64,000 nucleotides of DNA from Luteimonas sp. YGD11-2. Lineage in GTDB: Bacteria; Pseudomonadota; Gammaproteobacteria; Xanthomonadales; Xanthomonadaceae. Position 1 is the first letter of the stretch. Each line of letters opens with the position of its first letter. Positions 1 through 8,129 of the stretch are shown one piece after another. The translations under genes and the position numbers were made by a program. The stretch is taken from contig NZ_CP035376.1 in NCBI RefSeq assembly GCF_004118975.1, positions 1,488,001 through 1,552,000 of the forward strand, read 5' to 3'. The notes beneath the pieces are model-generated. The model worked only from the letters and a program-made list of their open reading frames with translations, was not told the DNA's origin and ran no database searches.

Positions 1-1178
1 GCCAGCAGGCACGCGGCGATGCCGACGATGATCGTGCCGACGTAGGGGGTATGGTGCTTCGGGTGCACCTTGCCGAAGATCCCCGGCAGCAGGCCGTCGC
101 GCGACATCGTGTAGAAGATGCGCGGCTGCGCCATCAGCATCACCAGGATCACCGACGACAGGCCGGCGATGGCGCCGATCTCGACGGCGGTCTTCAGCCA
201 CGCGAGCTCCGCATACGGCTCGAGTGCGGTCGCGACCGGCTTGGCGGTGTTGAGTTCGGTGAAGGGTGTCATGCCGGTCAGCACCGCGCAGACCGCGATG
301 TAGATCACCGTGCACAGCGCCAGCGAACCGAGGATGCCGATCGGCATGTCGCGCTGCGGGTTCTTGGCCTCGCCGGCCGCGGTCGAGACCGCGTCGAAGC
401 CGATATAGGCGAAGAACACCACGGTGGCCGCGCGGAACACGCCGTCCATGCCGAACTGGCCCGGGCCGGTGTTCTCCGGGATGAAGGGCGTCCAGTTGGC
501 GGGATCGACGTAGAAGATGCCGACACCGAGGAATGCGGCGATGACCGTGACCTTGATCGCCACGACGATGCCGTTGACGAACGCGGACTGGGTGATGCCG
601 ACATAGCACAGCCCGCTCACCGCGGCGACGATGACGACCGCGGGCAGGTTGAAGATGTTGGCGGTACGCACGAAGCCACCGTTCTCCCAGGCGATCGGCG
701 CACCGGCAAGCTCCGCCGGGAAGGGTATGCCCAGCGTCGACGTGAGGAAGCTCACGAGATACCCGGACCAGCCGACCGCCACCGTGGAGGAGGCGAACAG
801 GTATTCGAGCACCAGGCACCAGCCGATGAACCAGGCGACGAATTCGCCCAGCGTGGCATAGGAATACGAATACGCACTGCCCGAGACCGGCAGCAGCGCC
901 GCGAACTCGGCATAGCACAGGCCGGCCAGGGCGCAGGCGATGCCGGCGATGACGAAGCTCAGCATGATCGCCGGGCCGGCGTGGTTGGCCGCGGCCTGGC
1001 CGGTCAGCACGAAGATGCCGGCGCCGATGACCGCGCCCAGCCCGAGCAGCACGAGGTGCTTCGCGGTGAGGGTGCGCTTGAGTTGGGCTTCGCCCTGGAG
1101 ACTCCCTTCGACTGGTTCACCCGCGTCCACGCGCGGTGCGGCTTCGACCGGTTTGACCCTGAAGAGGTCTCTGAGCAT
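1..1178 (-). CDS. Amino acid permease, APC superfamily (partial, C-terminus off the window)
   Basis: The gene reads leftwards and runs off the window, so about 392 N-terminal residues are present. After a roughly 35-residue cytoplasmic head the protein is a succession of hydrophobic helices typical of the cationic-amino-acid-transporter branch of the APC family. The signature GAVIGAGIFVLTG lies near residues 48-60, and a YAEFAALLPVSGSAYSYSY segment covers helices 2-3. The expected role is proton-coupled amino acid uptake across the inner membrane; the substrate cannot be read from sequence. Start 1178 is preferred because GGGGAA lies just upstream; an in-frame ATG at 1193 is the alternative. 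It is divergent from the NUDIX gene. Confidence 0.9.
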   Translation of the reverse strand, partial: MLRDLFRVKPVEAAPRVDAGEPVEGSLQGEAQLKRTLTAKHLVLLGLGAVIGAGIFVLTGQAAANHAGPAIMLSFVIAGIACALAGLCYAEFAALLPVSGSAYSYSYATLGEFVAWFIGWCLVLEYLFASSTVAVGWSGYLVSFLTSTLGIPFPAELAGAPIAWENGGFVRTANIFNLPAVVIVAAVSGLCYVGITQSAFVNGIVVAIKVTVIAAFLGVGIFYVDPANWTPFIPENTGPGQFGMDGVFRAATVVFFAYIGFDAVSTAAGEAKNPQRDMPIGILGSLALCTVIYIAVCAVLTGMTPFTELNTAKPVATALEPYAELAWLKTAVEIGAIAGLSSVILVMLMAQPRIFYTMSRDGLLPGIFGKVHPKHHTPYVGTIIVGIAACLL

Positions 1179-1305
1179 GTTGTTCCCCAGCATTGAGTAC
1201 GAGCGGGACGTCGGCAGCCGACGCCTGCGGTGCGCGCTCCCCCCGGGAACGCAACCGCCGTACCTTGCCAAAGCTGCAACGGGATCACAAGCGCGTGAAG
1301 CCATG

Positions 1306-1311
1306 GATAAT
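1306..1311 (+). promoter_or_regulatory. Possible -10 element of the NUDIX gene
   Basis: GATAAT lies 22 nt before the upstream candidate ATG (1334) and 34 nt before the preferred one (1346). It matches the GATAAT/TAGAAT boxes seen before several other genes here. No clear -35 box is visible, so this is a weak call. Confidence 0.3.
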
Positions 1312-1345
1312 CGTGCGCTTTCCGCCACTCCGTATGCCATTCGTC

Positions 1346-1927
1346 ATGCCTGTCGACACACCGTCGCGGACGCTGCTCGCGGCCTTCGCCGATTACGCGC
1401 GCCGCTGGCCGGAAGAAGCCGATGTGGCCGGCGCATTCATCGCACTGGTCGACGACGTCGACGATCCCTTCGTGCGCGAACGCCTCGCCGGCCACTTCAC
1501 GGCGTCGGCGTGGCTGGTCAGCATGGATGGCACGCGCACCCTGCTCACCCACCACCGCAAGCTCGACCGCTGGCTGCAGCCGGGCGGGCATGCCGACGGC
1601 GATCGCGACCTTGCGGCCTCGGCGCTGCGCGAAGCCTGCGAGGAAACCGGGCTGAGCGGGTTGACGGTGGAGCCGGCCATCTTCGACCTCGACCGGCACT
1701 GGATCCCGGCGCGCACCGACGTGCCCGGGCACTGGCACCACGACGTGCGTTACGTCGTGCGGGCGGGTACAGACGAGAACTTCGTGGTCAGCGAGGAGTC
1801 GCATGCGCTTGCATGGCGACCGATCGATCGCGTTGCGACAGACAACGCGGCCGACCCCTCACTCCGGCGGATGGCGCGCAAGTGGCTTGCGCGGAAGGAG
1901 AGGGAAGCGGTATCGCTCACGTCGTGA
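1346..1927 (+). CDS. NUDIX hydrolase
   Basis: A 193-residue protein with a NUDIX box near residues 80-103, GGHADG...REACEETGL. The REUXEEXGU core that binds metal is intact. The first glutamate of the classical GX5E half is not present; an arginine sits there, as far as the alignment by eye can tell. NUDIX enzymes cleave nucleoside diphosphates linked to another moiety; the substrate is unknown. The start at 1346 places the first helix right after the Met; 1334 is an in-frame alternative and neither has a clear Shine-Dalgarno sequence. It is transcribed alone, divergent from the permease. Confidence 0.85.
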   Translation: MPVDTPSRTLLAAFADYARRWPEEADVAGAFIALVDDVDDPFVRERLAGHFTASAWLVSMDGTRTLLTHHRKLDRWLQPGGHADGDRDLAASALREACEETGLSGLTVEPAIFDLDRHWIPARTDVPGHWHHDVRYVVRAGTDENFVVSEESHALAWRPIDRVATDNAADPSLRRMARKWLARKEREAVSLTS

Positions 1928-1990
1928 CGCGGCGGGATGGACGCGCGTCCAGGGCCGCGTACCCGCTCGCTCCAGGACGAACTTCTCGCC

Positions 1991-2695
1991 TCAACCCACG
2001 GTGTTGGTCGTATCGCGCTTCTCGCGCGGCGGCAGGCTGTCGTCGCCATGCACCAGGAACCACACGTTCTCGGCGATGTTGGTGGCGTGGTCGCCAATAC
2101 GCTCGAGGTTCTTGGCGATGAACAGCAGGTGCGTGCACGGTGTGATCGAGCGTGCGTCTTCCATCATGTAGGTCAGCAGCTCGCGGAACAGACCGGTGTA
2201 GCGCGCGTCCAGTTCGGCGTCGGATTCCCGCACCCGCTGCGCGGCGTCGGCGTCCAGGTCGCGATAGGCCACCAGCACCTCGCGCAGCTGGCGCACGGCA
2301 AGCTCGGCCAGCCCGTTGAGGCCGCGGGTCAGCGGCAGCGGCGGTGACTGGTTGAGTGCCACCGACCGCTTGGCGGCATTGGCCGCGTAGTCGCCGATCC
2401 GCTCGATGTCCGACGACACCCGCAGGGCCGCGAGGATCTCGCGCAGGTCGCGCGCCAGCGGGCCGCGCAGCGCCAGGCGCATGACGTCATGGCTGATCTC
2501 CTTCTCCAGCGCATCGATCGCCTCGTCGTTGGCGACGACGCGCGCCGCGGCGCTGTCGTCACGACGCTCGATCACGTCGAGTGCCGCTTCCAGCTGCGAC
2601 GCAGCCATTTCGCCCATCCGCAGGATCTCCGCCAGCAGGCGCTGGCGTTCGTCGTCGTAGCTCTTGACGATATGGTTGTGGGGCTGCGTGGTCAT
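1991..2695 (-). CDS. phoU: Phosphate-specific transport accessory protein PhoU
   Basis: A 234-residue helical protein made of two PhoU repeats. Each repeat carries the family's metal-binding E/D-rich motif: DIERIGDYAANAA in the first half and NLERIGDHATNIAE in the second. PhoU links the Pst transporter to the PhoR/PhoB two-component system and restrains both Pho-regulon expression and phosphate influx. It is the last gene of pstSCAB-phoU, 61 nt after pstB. Length is normal for the family. Confidence 0.97.
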   Translation of the reverse strand: MTTQPHNHIVKSYDDERQRLLAEILRMGEMAASQLEAALDVIERRDDSAAARVVANDEAIDALEKEISHDVMRLALRGPLARDLREILAALRVSSDIERIGDYAANAAKRSVALNQSPPLPLTRGLNGLAELAVRQLREVLVAYRDLDADAAQRVRESDAELDARYTGLFRELLTYMMEDARSITPCTHLLFIAKNLERIGDHATNIAENVWFLVHGDDSLPPREKRDTTNTVG

Positions 2696-2756
2696 GGGAG
2701 GTTCCCGAGAGGGGTGGTCCGGGCGGCTGCGAAGCGTGCGGGCACGAATGGCAACG

Positions 2757-3611
2757 TCAGCCGAACCGGCCGGTGATGTAGTCCTCGGTCTGCTGCTTCG
2801 AGGGGTTGGAGAAGATCGCCTGCGTGGTGTCGTGCTCGATCATGTCCCCGAGGTACATGAAGGCGGTGAAGTCCGAGACGCGCGCGGCCTGTTGCATGTT
2901 GTGGGTGACGATGACGATCGTGTAGTCGCGCTTGAGCTCCTCCACCAGTTGCTCGATGCGGCTGGTGGAGATCGGGTCCAGCGCGGACGTCGGCTCGTCG
3001 AGGAGCAGCACGTCGGGCCGCAGCGCCACGGCGCGTGCGATGCACAGGCGCTGCTGCTGGCCACCGGACAGGCCGAGCGCGTTCTGGCCGAGCTTGTCCT
3101 TCACCTCGTCCCACAGCGCCGCCTGCCGCAGGGCGAGTTCGACGCGCTCGTGCATCTGCGCCCTGGACAGCTTCTCGTGGTGGCGGATCGCGTAGGCGAT
3201 GTTCTCGTAGATCGTCATCGGGAACGGCACCGGCTTCTGGAACACCATGCCGACCTTGCTGCGCAGGCGGTTGAGCGGATACTTCGGCGCGAGCACGTTC
3301 TCGCCGTCCAGCAGCACCTCGCCGCTGGCCTGCATGCCGGGATAGAGGGCGTAGATTCGGTTGAAGACGCGAAGCAGGGTGGATTTGCCGCAGCCCGACG
3401 GCCCGATCATCGCCGTGACCCGCTTCTCCGGAATCTCGATGTTGATGCCCTTGAGCGCGTGGAACTTGCCGTAATGGAAGTCCAGGTTGCGTGCGGCGAT
3501 CTTCACCGGAGCATCGGCCTGCGTCGCGCGTTCGGGCGTCGCGAGCTGGATCCGCTGCGGCGCGTGGGCGGTGGATTCGTTCATGGACAGGTCCGTCGCG
3601 AGGAAGGTCAT
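2757..3611 (-). CDS. pstB: Phosphate ABC transporter ATP-binding protein PstB
   Basis: A 284-residue ABC ATPase with Walker [10 protein letters not shown] near residues 70-78, the PstB-type Q-loop segment [18 protein letters not shown], signature LSGGQQQR and Walker [10 protein letters not shown]. It powers high-affinity phosphate import through PstC/PstA. It lies 6 nt after pstA. The N-terminus up to about residue 35 is longer than in most PstB proteins; an in-frame ATG at 3584 (MNEST) is a possible shorter start. Confidence 0.97.
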   Translation of the reverse strand: MTFLATDLSMNESTAHAPQRIQLATPERATQADAPVKIAARNLDFHYGKFHALKGINIEIPEKRVTAMIGPSGCGKSTLLRVFNRIYALYPGMQASGEVLLDGENVLAPKYPLNRLRSKVGMVFQKPVPFPMTIYENIAYAIRHHEKLSRAQMHERVELALRQAALWDEVKDKLGQNALGLSGGQQQRLCIARAVALRPDVLLLDEPTSALDPISTSRIEQLVEELKRDYTIVIVTHNMQQAARVSDFTAFMYLGDMIEHDTTQAIFSNPSKQQTEDYITGRFG

Positions 3612-3617
3612 GGCGGG

Positions 3618-4505
3618 TCAGTCGTTGGTGATGCGGTTGCGCAGCAGCAGCACGCGTGCGAGCAGGCTGACAACCAGCACGAACGCGGTCAGCACCAGTG
3701 CGCCGGCCCACGCAAGCTGCTGCCAGGATTCATACGGGCTGCCGGCGTACTGGTACATCACCACCGGAACGCTCGCCATCGGACGCATGATGTCGCTGTT
3801 CCAGTACTGGTTGCCGAAGGCGGTGAACAGCAGTGGCGCGGTTTCGCCCGAAATGCGGGCCAGGGCCAGCAGCACGCCGGTCACGATACCTGCCATCGCG
3901 CTCCGGTACAGCACCTGCACGATGACCTTCCACTGCGGAATGCCCAACGACAGTGCGGCCTCGCGCATCTGCGTCGGGACCAGGCGCAGCATTTCGTCGG
4001 TGGTGCGTACCACCACCGGCAATACGATGAAGGCCAGGGCGATCGCGCCGGCGAGTCCCGAGAAGCGGCCCCCGGTCTGCATCACGAACAGGGTGTAGAC
4101 GAACAGTCCGAGCACGATCGACGGTGCCGACAGCAGGATGTCGTTGACGAAACGCACCACGATGCCGATCTTGCGTGCGCCGCCGTACTCGGCGAGCCAC
4201 GTTCCCGCGGCCACGCCCAGCGGCGTGCCGATGCCGATCGCCAGGGCGCACATCACCGCACTTCCGAAGAACGCGTTGAGCAGGCCGCCTTCGACCATCG
4301 GCGGCGGCGTCATCTGCGTGAAGAGCTCGATGTTGATGCCGCCGGCCGCCTTGGCCACCAGCGTCCAGAGGATCCAGCCGAGGAAGAACAGGCCGAAGCA
4401 TGCGGTGAGCACGGACAGCACGATGGCGATGACGTTGCGGATGCGCCGGCGCAGGTAGAGCGCATCGGATCCGCGCGCGACGTGGCTCCCGTTCGCGGCC
4501 ATCAT
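3618..4505 (-). CDS. pstA: Phosphate ABC transporter permease PstA
   Basis: A 295-residue inner-membrane permease with six predicted helices and the EAA loop (EAALSLGIPQWKVI) that docks onto PstB. With PstC it forms the phosphate channel. Its start overlaps the pstC stop by 4 nt (ATGA), which implies translational coupling. Normal family length. Confidence 0.96.
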   Translation of the reverse strand: MMAANGSHVARGSDALYLRRRIRNVIAIVLSVLTACFGLFFLGWILWTLVAKAAGGINIELFTQMTPPPMVEGGLLNAFFGSAVMCALAIGIGTPLGVAAGTWLAEYGGARKIGIVVRFVNDILLSAPSIVLGLFVYTLFVMQTGGRFSGLAGAIALAFIVLPVVVRTTDEMLRLVPTQMREAALSLGIPQWKVIVQVLYRSAMAGIVTGVLLALARISGETAPLLFTAFGNQYWNSDIMRPMASVPVVMYQYAGSPYESWQQLAWAGALVLTAFVLVVSLLARVLLLRNRITND

Positions 4506-5476
4506 GTGCCCTCCCGGCGCGACAGTTGCATGAGCATGAACCGGGCGATCGCGAGCACCACGAACGTCACCAGGAACAGCACGAAGCCGAGCAGCAGCAG
4601 CGCCGAGCGGTAGGTCTCCGTAGCCTCGCCGAAGTCATTGGCGATCAGCGCCGCGATCGTGGTGCCCGGCTCGAGGAGGGACGGCGTCAGGCGGACCGAA
4701 TTGCCGATGACGAACGCCACCGCCATCGTCTCGCCCAGCGCACGACCCAGGCCGAGGAACACGCCGCCGATCACCGCGGACCGGGTGTAGGGCAGCACGA
4801 TGTCCCAGCTGACTTCCCACTTCGTCGCACCGAGCGCATAGGCGGATTCCTTGAGCCGCGTGGGGACCGTCAGGAACACCTCGCGCATCACCGACGAGAT
4901 GAACGGGATGATCATGATTGCCAGGACGAAGCCGGCGGTGAGCATGCCGATGCCCAGCGGCGGGCCCCGGAACAGCACGCCGATGCCGGGCACGGTGCCG
5001 AGGTGGTCGTTGAGCCAGGGAGTGACGTACTCGGTCATCACCGGCACCAGCACGAACAGACCCCACATGCCGTAGATGATCGAGGGAATGCCGGCGAGCA
5101 GTTCGATCGCGGTGCCGACCGGGCCACGCATCCAGCGCGGCGCCACCTCGGTGAGGAAGAACGCGATCCCGAAACTCACCGGCACGCCGATCAACATGGC
5201 GATCATCGCGGTGACGATCGTGCCGTAGATCGGCACGAGGGCGCCGTACCTGTTCTCGACGGGGTTCCAGTCGGCCGAGTAGAAAAAGCTCAGCCCCTGG
5301 CTGGCCAGTACGTCACGCCCGCCCCACAGCATCGAAAGCGCGGCACTGGCCAGCGCCACCAGCACGAACACCACGGTGCCGGTGAGTACCCAGCGGAACA
5401 GGCGGTCCGCACGTGCATCGCGGATGTCGCGACCGGTGGGGGCCGGCCGCGACTCGGGGATGGAAATCGCGTTCAT
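4502..5476 (-). CDS. pstC: Phosphate ABC transporter permease PstC
   Basis: A 324-residue binding-protein-dependent permease. It has a hydrophobic helix after a roughly 30-residue head, a periplasmic segment containing FFYSADWNPVENRYGALVPI that is typical of PstC, and the EAA loop ESAYALGATKWEV. It pairs with PstA in the inner membrane. It starts 21 nt downstream of the pstS stop and overlaps pstA by 4 nt. Confidence 0.96.
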   Translation of the reverse strand: MNAISIPESRPAPTGRDIRDARADRLFRWVLTGTVVFVLVALASAALSMLWGGRDVLASQGLSFFYSADWNPVENRYGALVPIYGTIVTAMIAMLIGVPVSFGIAFFLTEVAPRWMRGPVGTAIELLAGIPSIIYGMWGLFVLVPVMTEYVTPWLNDHLGTVPGIGVLFRGPPLGIGMLTAGFVLAIMIIPFISSVMREVFLTVPTRLKESAYALGATKWEVSWDIVLPYTRSAVIGGVFLGLGRALGETMAVAFVIGNSVRLTPSLLEPGTTIAALIANDFGEATETYRSALLLLGFVLFLVTFVVLAIARFMLMQLSRREGT

Positions 5477-5497
5477 GCGCAGGCTGTCGGCCGGTCC

Positions 5498-6607
5498 TTA
5501 CTGCTGCGGCTGGAAGCCGAACTCGCTCTGCCAGTACGCCTGCACCTGCTGCACAAGCGGCTCGGGCAACGGCACGTAGTGGAGCTCGGCGGCCTGGGTC
5601 TTGCCGTTGGCGAACGCCCACTGGAAGAACTCGAGCGTCGCGCGCGCGCGCTCCGCATCGCGCGGCTGCTTGTGCATCAGCATGAAGTTGGTGGCGGTGA
5701 TCGGCCAGGCCTCGGCGCCCGGGGCGTCGGTGATCACCAGGTTGAAGTCCTGCGCGTTCGCCCAGTCCGCGGTCTCGGCGGCCGCGGCGAAGCTTGCTTC
5801 ACTGGGTTCCACCCAGTTGCCGGCGGCATTGCGCAGCGAGGCGTAGGGCATGCTGTTCTGCAGCGCGTAGGCCAGTTCCACGTAGCCGATCGAGCCGCGG
5901 ATCTGCTGCACGTACGAGGCCACGCCTTCATTGCCCTTGCCGCCCACGCCGGTCGACCACTGGACCGTAGTGCCTTCGCCGACCCTGGACTTCCATTCCG
6001 GGCTGACCTTGGACAGGTAGTTGGTGAAGTTGAACGTGGTGCCGGAGCCGTCGGAGCGGTGGACGATGCTGATCTTGCCGCTGGGCAGCGAGGTGCCCCC
6101 GTTGAGCGCCACGATCGCCGGATCGTTCCACGTGGTGATCTCGCCCAGGAAAATGCGCGCAAGGGTCGGGCCGTCCAGGCGCAACTGGCCGGGTGCGAGG
6201 CCTTCGATGTTCACCACGGGGACCACGCCGCCGATCGCGGACGGAAACTGGCCCAGGCCCGCCTGCGAAAGCTCATTGCTGTCGAGCGGACGGTCCGAGG
6301 AACCGAAGTCGACCGTGCCGGCCTTGATCTGGGCGATACCACCACCCGATCCGATCGACTGGTAATTGACGCGGTGGCCGGTAGCGGCGTTGTAGTCCGC
6401 CGACCACTTGGACACCAGCGGGAAGATGAAGGAAGCGCCGGCGCCGGAAATCTCGGCCACCACGCGATTACCGCTGCCCCGGGTGGCGGTGCCGTCCGCG
6501 GAGGGTGCACCGGTTGCGTTCCCGGCGTTGTCGGAAGGCTGGCAGGCAGCCAGGCCGATGGTGATCGACAGGGCCAGGGTCGCCAGACCGGCTCGGGAGA
6601 GGTTCAT
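5498..6607 (-). CDS. pstS: Phosphate-binding periplasmic lipoprotein PstS
   Basis: A 369-residue substrate-binding protein. The N-terminus is a lipoprotein signal, with ITIGLAACQ giving an LAAC lipobox and lipidated Cys near residue 22, so the protein is probably membrane-anchored rather than free as in Escherichia coli. Phosphate-binding segments GAGASFIFP, GSGGG, SSDRPL and RSDGSGTTFNF are all present. The start is fixed by GGAGTG 5 nt before ATG; the frame stays open upstream but lies over non-coding palindromes. First gene of the pst operon, with a Pho-box-like site upstream. Confidence 0.96.
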   Translation of the reverse strand: MNLSRAGLATLALSITIGLAACQPSDNAGNATGAPSADGTATRGSGNRVVAEISGAGASFIFPLVSKWSADYNAATGHRVNYQSIGSGGGIAQIKAGTVDFGSSDRPLDSNELSQAGLGQFPSAIGGVVPVVNIEGLAPGQLRLDGPTLARIFLGEITTWNDPAIVALNGGTSLPSGKISIVHRSDGSGTTFNFTNYLSKVSPEWKSRVGEGTTVQWSTGVGGKGNEGVASYVQQIRGSIGYVELAYALQNSMPYASLRNAAGNWVEPSEASFAAAAETADWANAQDFNLVITDAPGAEAWPITATNFMLMHKQPRDAERARATLEFFQWAFANGKTQAAELHYVPLPEPLVQQVQAYWQSEFGFQPQQ

Positions 6608-6651
6608 GAGCACTCCGGATTCATGGAAGGCCGGCTGACCGGCGGATGCGC

Positions 6652-6660
6652 ATATAAAAT
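6652..6660 (-). promoter_or_regulatory. Putative -10 region of pstS
   Basis: An A/T-only run reading ATTTTATAT on the minus strand, standing out in a GC-rich background. It lies about 10 nt downstream of the Pho-box-like site, the spacing of PhoB-activated sigma-70 promoters where the Pho box replaces the -35. Confidence 0.45.
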
Positions 6661-6669
6661 GATGTTTTT

Positions 6670-6687
6670 GTTTCAGCTTGATTACAT
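6670..6687 (-). promoter_or_regulatory. Pho-box-like PhoB binding site upstream of pstS
   Basis: On the minus strand the site reads ATGTAAT-CAAG-CTGAAAC: two 7-nt direct repeats spaced by 4 nt, as in the Escherichia coli Pho box (CTGTCAT-N4-CTGTCAC). Each repeat matches the consensus at about 5 of 7 positions. It sits 63-80 nt before the pstS ATG with an AT-rich -10 region downstream. Expected role: PhoB activation under phosphate limitation. Confidence 0.55.
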
Positions 6688-6716
6688 TGCCGGGCGCGGA
6701 CCGCCGACCATGCGGC

Positions 6717-6748
6717 TCCGGCGCACCGGCCATGGCCGGTGCGCCGGA
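6717..6748. repeat. 32-bp perfect palindrome upstream of pstS
   Basis: The two 16-nt arms (6717-6732 and 6733-6748) are exact reverse complements with no spacer, centred on GGCCATGGCC. It lies between the leftward terminator and the Pho-box-like site. It could form a cruciform or RNA hairpin, bind a dimeric protein, or be a REP-like element. Confidence 0.75.
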
Positions 6749-6768
6749 CCATCTACCGCCCCTGGCGC

Positions 6769-6793
6769 AAAAAAAAACGGGCCCGGAGGCCCG
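6769..6793 (-). terminator. Intrinsic terminator insulating the pst operon
   Basis: On the minus strand a CGGGCC/GGCCCG stem with a 4-nt loop is followed by nine T. It would stop transcription arriving from the right (the Mrr-like gene) before the pst promoter. Confidence 0.75.
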
Positions 6794-7064
6794 CCAAGGG
6801 AGGGGAGAGAGAAGAACGCTGTCGATTGCCTGCCTGCTGGCGCAACGGACGTCCAACGCCCGCCACGTGGTGCCGGGCGTGCGGGCAGGTCTGACAGGCG
6901 AAACGCAGCCGCCGCGAACCGGGCGTAGTGCTTCATGGACACGACGTGCTCTGGTGCGGCGGGCCGATTCCGCTCGCGGCACATTCAATCGCGGGCTGAT
7001 GATCGGACCATGGCAGCAGGATGACCAGGCCGTGACACCGCCTGGGCGATGCCGTAGCCGGTCG

Positions 7065-8009
7065 TCAGTAGCTCCGGCACTGCCGGAACCGCACCTGCGC
7101 GGCGCTGCCCGGGGGAGGCGTCAGCTGGATCCGGGACGAGGAGATCGCCGAGTGACGGACGATCAGCGGGCATAGCGCCTCGAACGCCTGGTCGGCGTCG
7201 GTATCGAGCAGATGGACCTCCAGCGTGGACTGGGTGGTCCAGAGGGCGCGGTCGACCATCGGCAGCGTCGCGATCGCGGTGATGGCGGCCTGGCGTTGCT
7301 GCTCCGGCGACAGATCCGTCGCTTCGGCCTCGAGGGTATCGCCGGATGGTGCAGTGGGCGGACCCGATGCAGGCACCGACACCGTCGGCGCCGCGGACGC
7401 TTCCGTGCGCGGCGGGAGCAGGGTGGGCACCACCATGAACGTCGCGATGCCGGCCAGCAGCGCCGCCAACCAGACCATCAGCGTGCGCTGGCGGGCGCGC
7501 TGGGCGGCGCCTGCGCAGATCGCCTCCAGCTGGGCAGGCTTGACCAGCTCGCGCACTTCCGGCCACAGGGTGGCGCCATCAAGCAGTTCGATGCGCTGGT
7601 TGGCAGAAGCCGCGCGCGCGTTGTCGTCGATCCGCCCCTGGGTGACCAGCAGTCCACCGGTCGCATTGGCCATGTGCACGTCGCTGACCAGCTCGTTGAC
7701 CGTCAGTTTGCCGATCACGTAGGCGCTGCCGTGCTTGCACGCCAGTAGCCAGCGTTCCTGACCGCGGCCCAGGGTGTACTCGCTGTCGCCCGAAGCGACC
7801 TCCCTGTCCAGAACGCGGGTGAATCCGCGACGGGCCATGGCCTCCAGCACCAGGTGCAGGAATTCCCGCCAGGACATCGCCGCAAGCGCACGGATGCCCG
7901 CGGCGGTCTCGTCGCGGCGCATCAGCACGCCGCGCACATAGACGGTTCCCAGGATCCCCACCGCCGCCATCACCGCCAGTGTGACGACCCACTGCAGTAC
8001 TGCACTCAC
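7065..8009 (-). CDS. Membrane-anchored Mrr-like restriction endonuclease-fold protein
   Basis: A 314-residue protein. An N-terminal membrane helix (about residues 5-28) is followed by an Mrr-like nuclease domain (about 48-160) and a second membrane helix (about 176-196). A low-complexity linker and a C-terminal domain with two cysteines (ALCPLI, FRQCRSY) follow. The nuclease core shows GDSEYTL...WLLACKHG, then NATGGLLVTQG and IELLDGATLW. In active Mrr proteins the last catalytic strand reads QxK; here it reads AxK, so the fold is clear but activity is uncertain. Mrr domains usually cut modified DNA; why this one is tethered to the membrane is unknown. It is followed by a terminator about 270 nt downstream. 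Confidence 0.7.
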   Translation of the reverse strand: MSAVLQWVVTLAVMAAVGILGTVYVRGVLMRRDETAAGIRALAAMSWREFLHLVLEAMARRGFTRVLDREVASGDSEYTLGRGQERWLLACKHGSAYVIGKLTVNELVSDVHMANATGGLLVTQGRIDDNARAASANQRIELLDGATLWPEVRELVKPAQLEAICAGAAQRARQRTLMVWLAALLAGIATFMVVPTLLPPRTEASAAPTVSVPASGPPTAPSGDTLEAEATDLSPEQQRQAAITAIATLPMVDRALWTTQSTLEVHLLDTDADQAFEALCPLIVRHSAISSSRIQLTPPPGSAAQVRFRQCRSY

Positions 8010-8083
8010 GACAACCCCTTTTCGAGGCCGGTCCCCTGCGGCCGGCGGTCGGCAGGATAGACGGATTCGCGCTGGGGGTTAAA

Positions 8084-8104
8084 GGCGCCGCCTGCGGCGG
8101 CACC
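8084..8104 (-). terminator. Terminator after the phasin gene
   Basis: On the minus strand a 9-bp stem (one G-U pair) with a GCA loop is followed by TTTAA. It lies about 25 nt beyond the phasin stop and just before the Mrr-like gene start. Confidence 0.6.
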
Positions 8105-8129
8105 TGCCCGGACATCCCGGCGTTGGTGG

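Larger units (their letters stand above)
6608..7064. other. Intergenic region between pstS and the Mrr-like gene
   Basis: No convincing gene. From pstS outward it holds the -10 and Pho-box-like site, a 32-bp perfect palindrome, and an intrinsic terminator facing leftwards. A 100-codon minus-strand frame runs over these palindromes (6682-6984) and looks like a by-product of GC bias. Nothing recognisable was seen from 6800 to 7064. Confidence 0.6.

Noticed and set aside
2664..4613. A 649-codon plus-strand open frame across the pst genes, and a similar 800-codon frame at 4526-6928
   Set aside because: Both are antisense to clear pst genes and consist of His/Arg/Asp/Gln-rich low-complexity sequence, the usual by-product of strong third-position GC bias.
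6682..6984. Small minus-strand frame with clustered Phe residues (FFSLPS, GPFFFAPG) as a leader peptide
   Set aside because: The Phe codons come from the terminator T run and its flanks; no amino acid operon follows.
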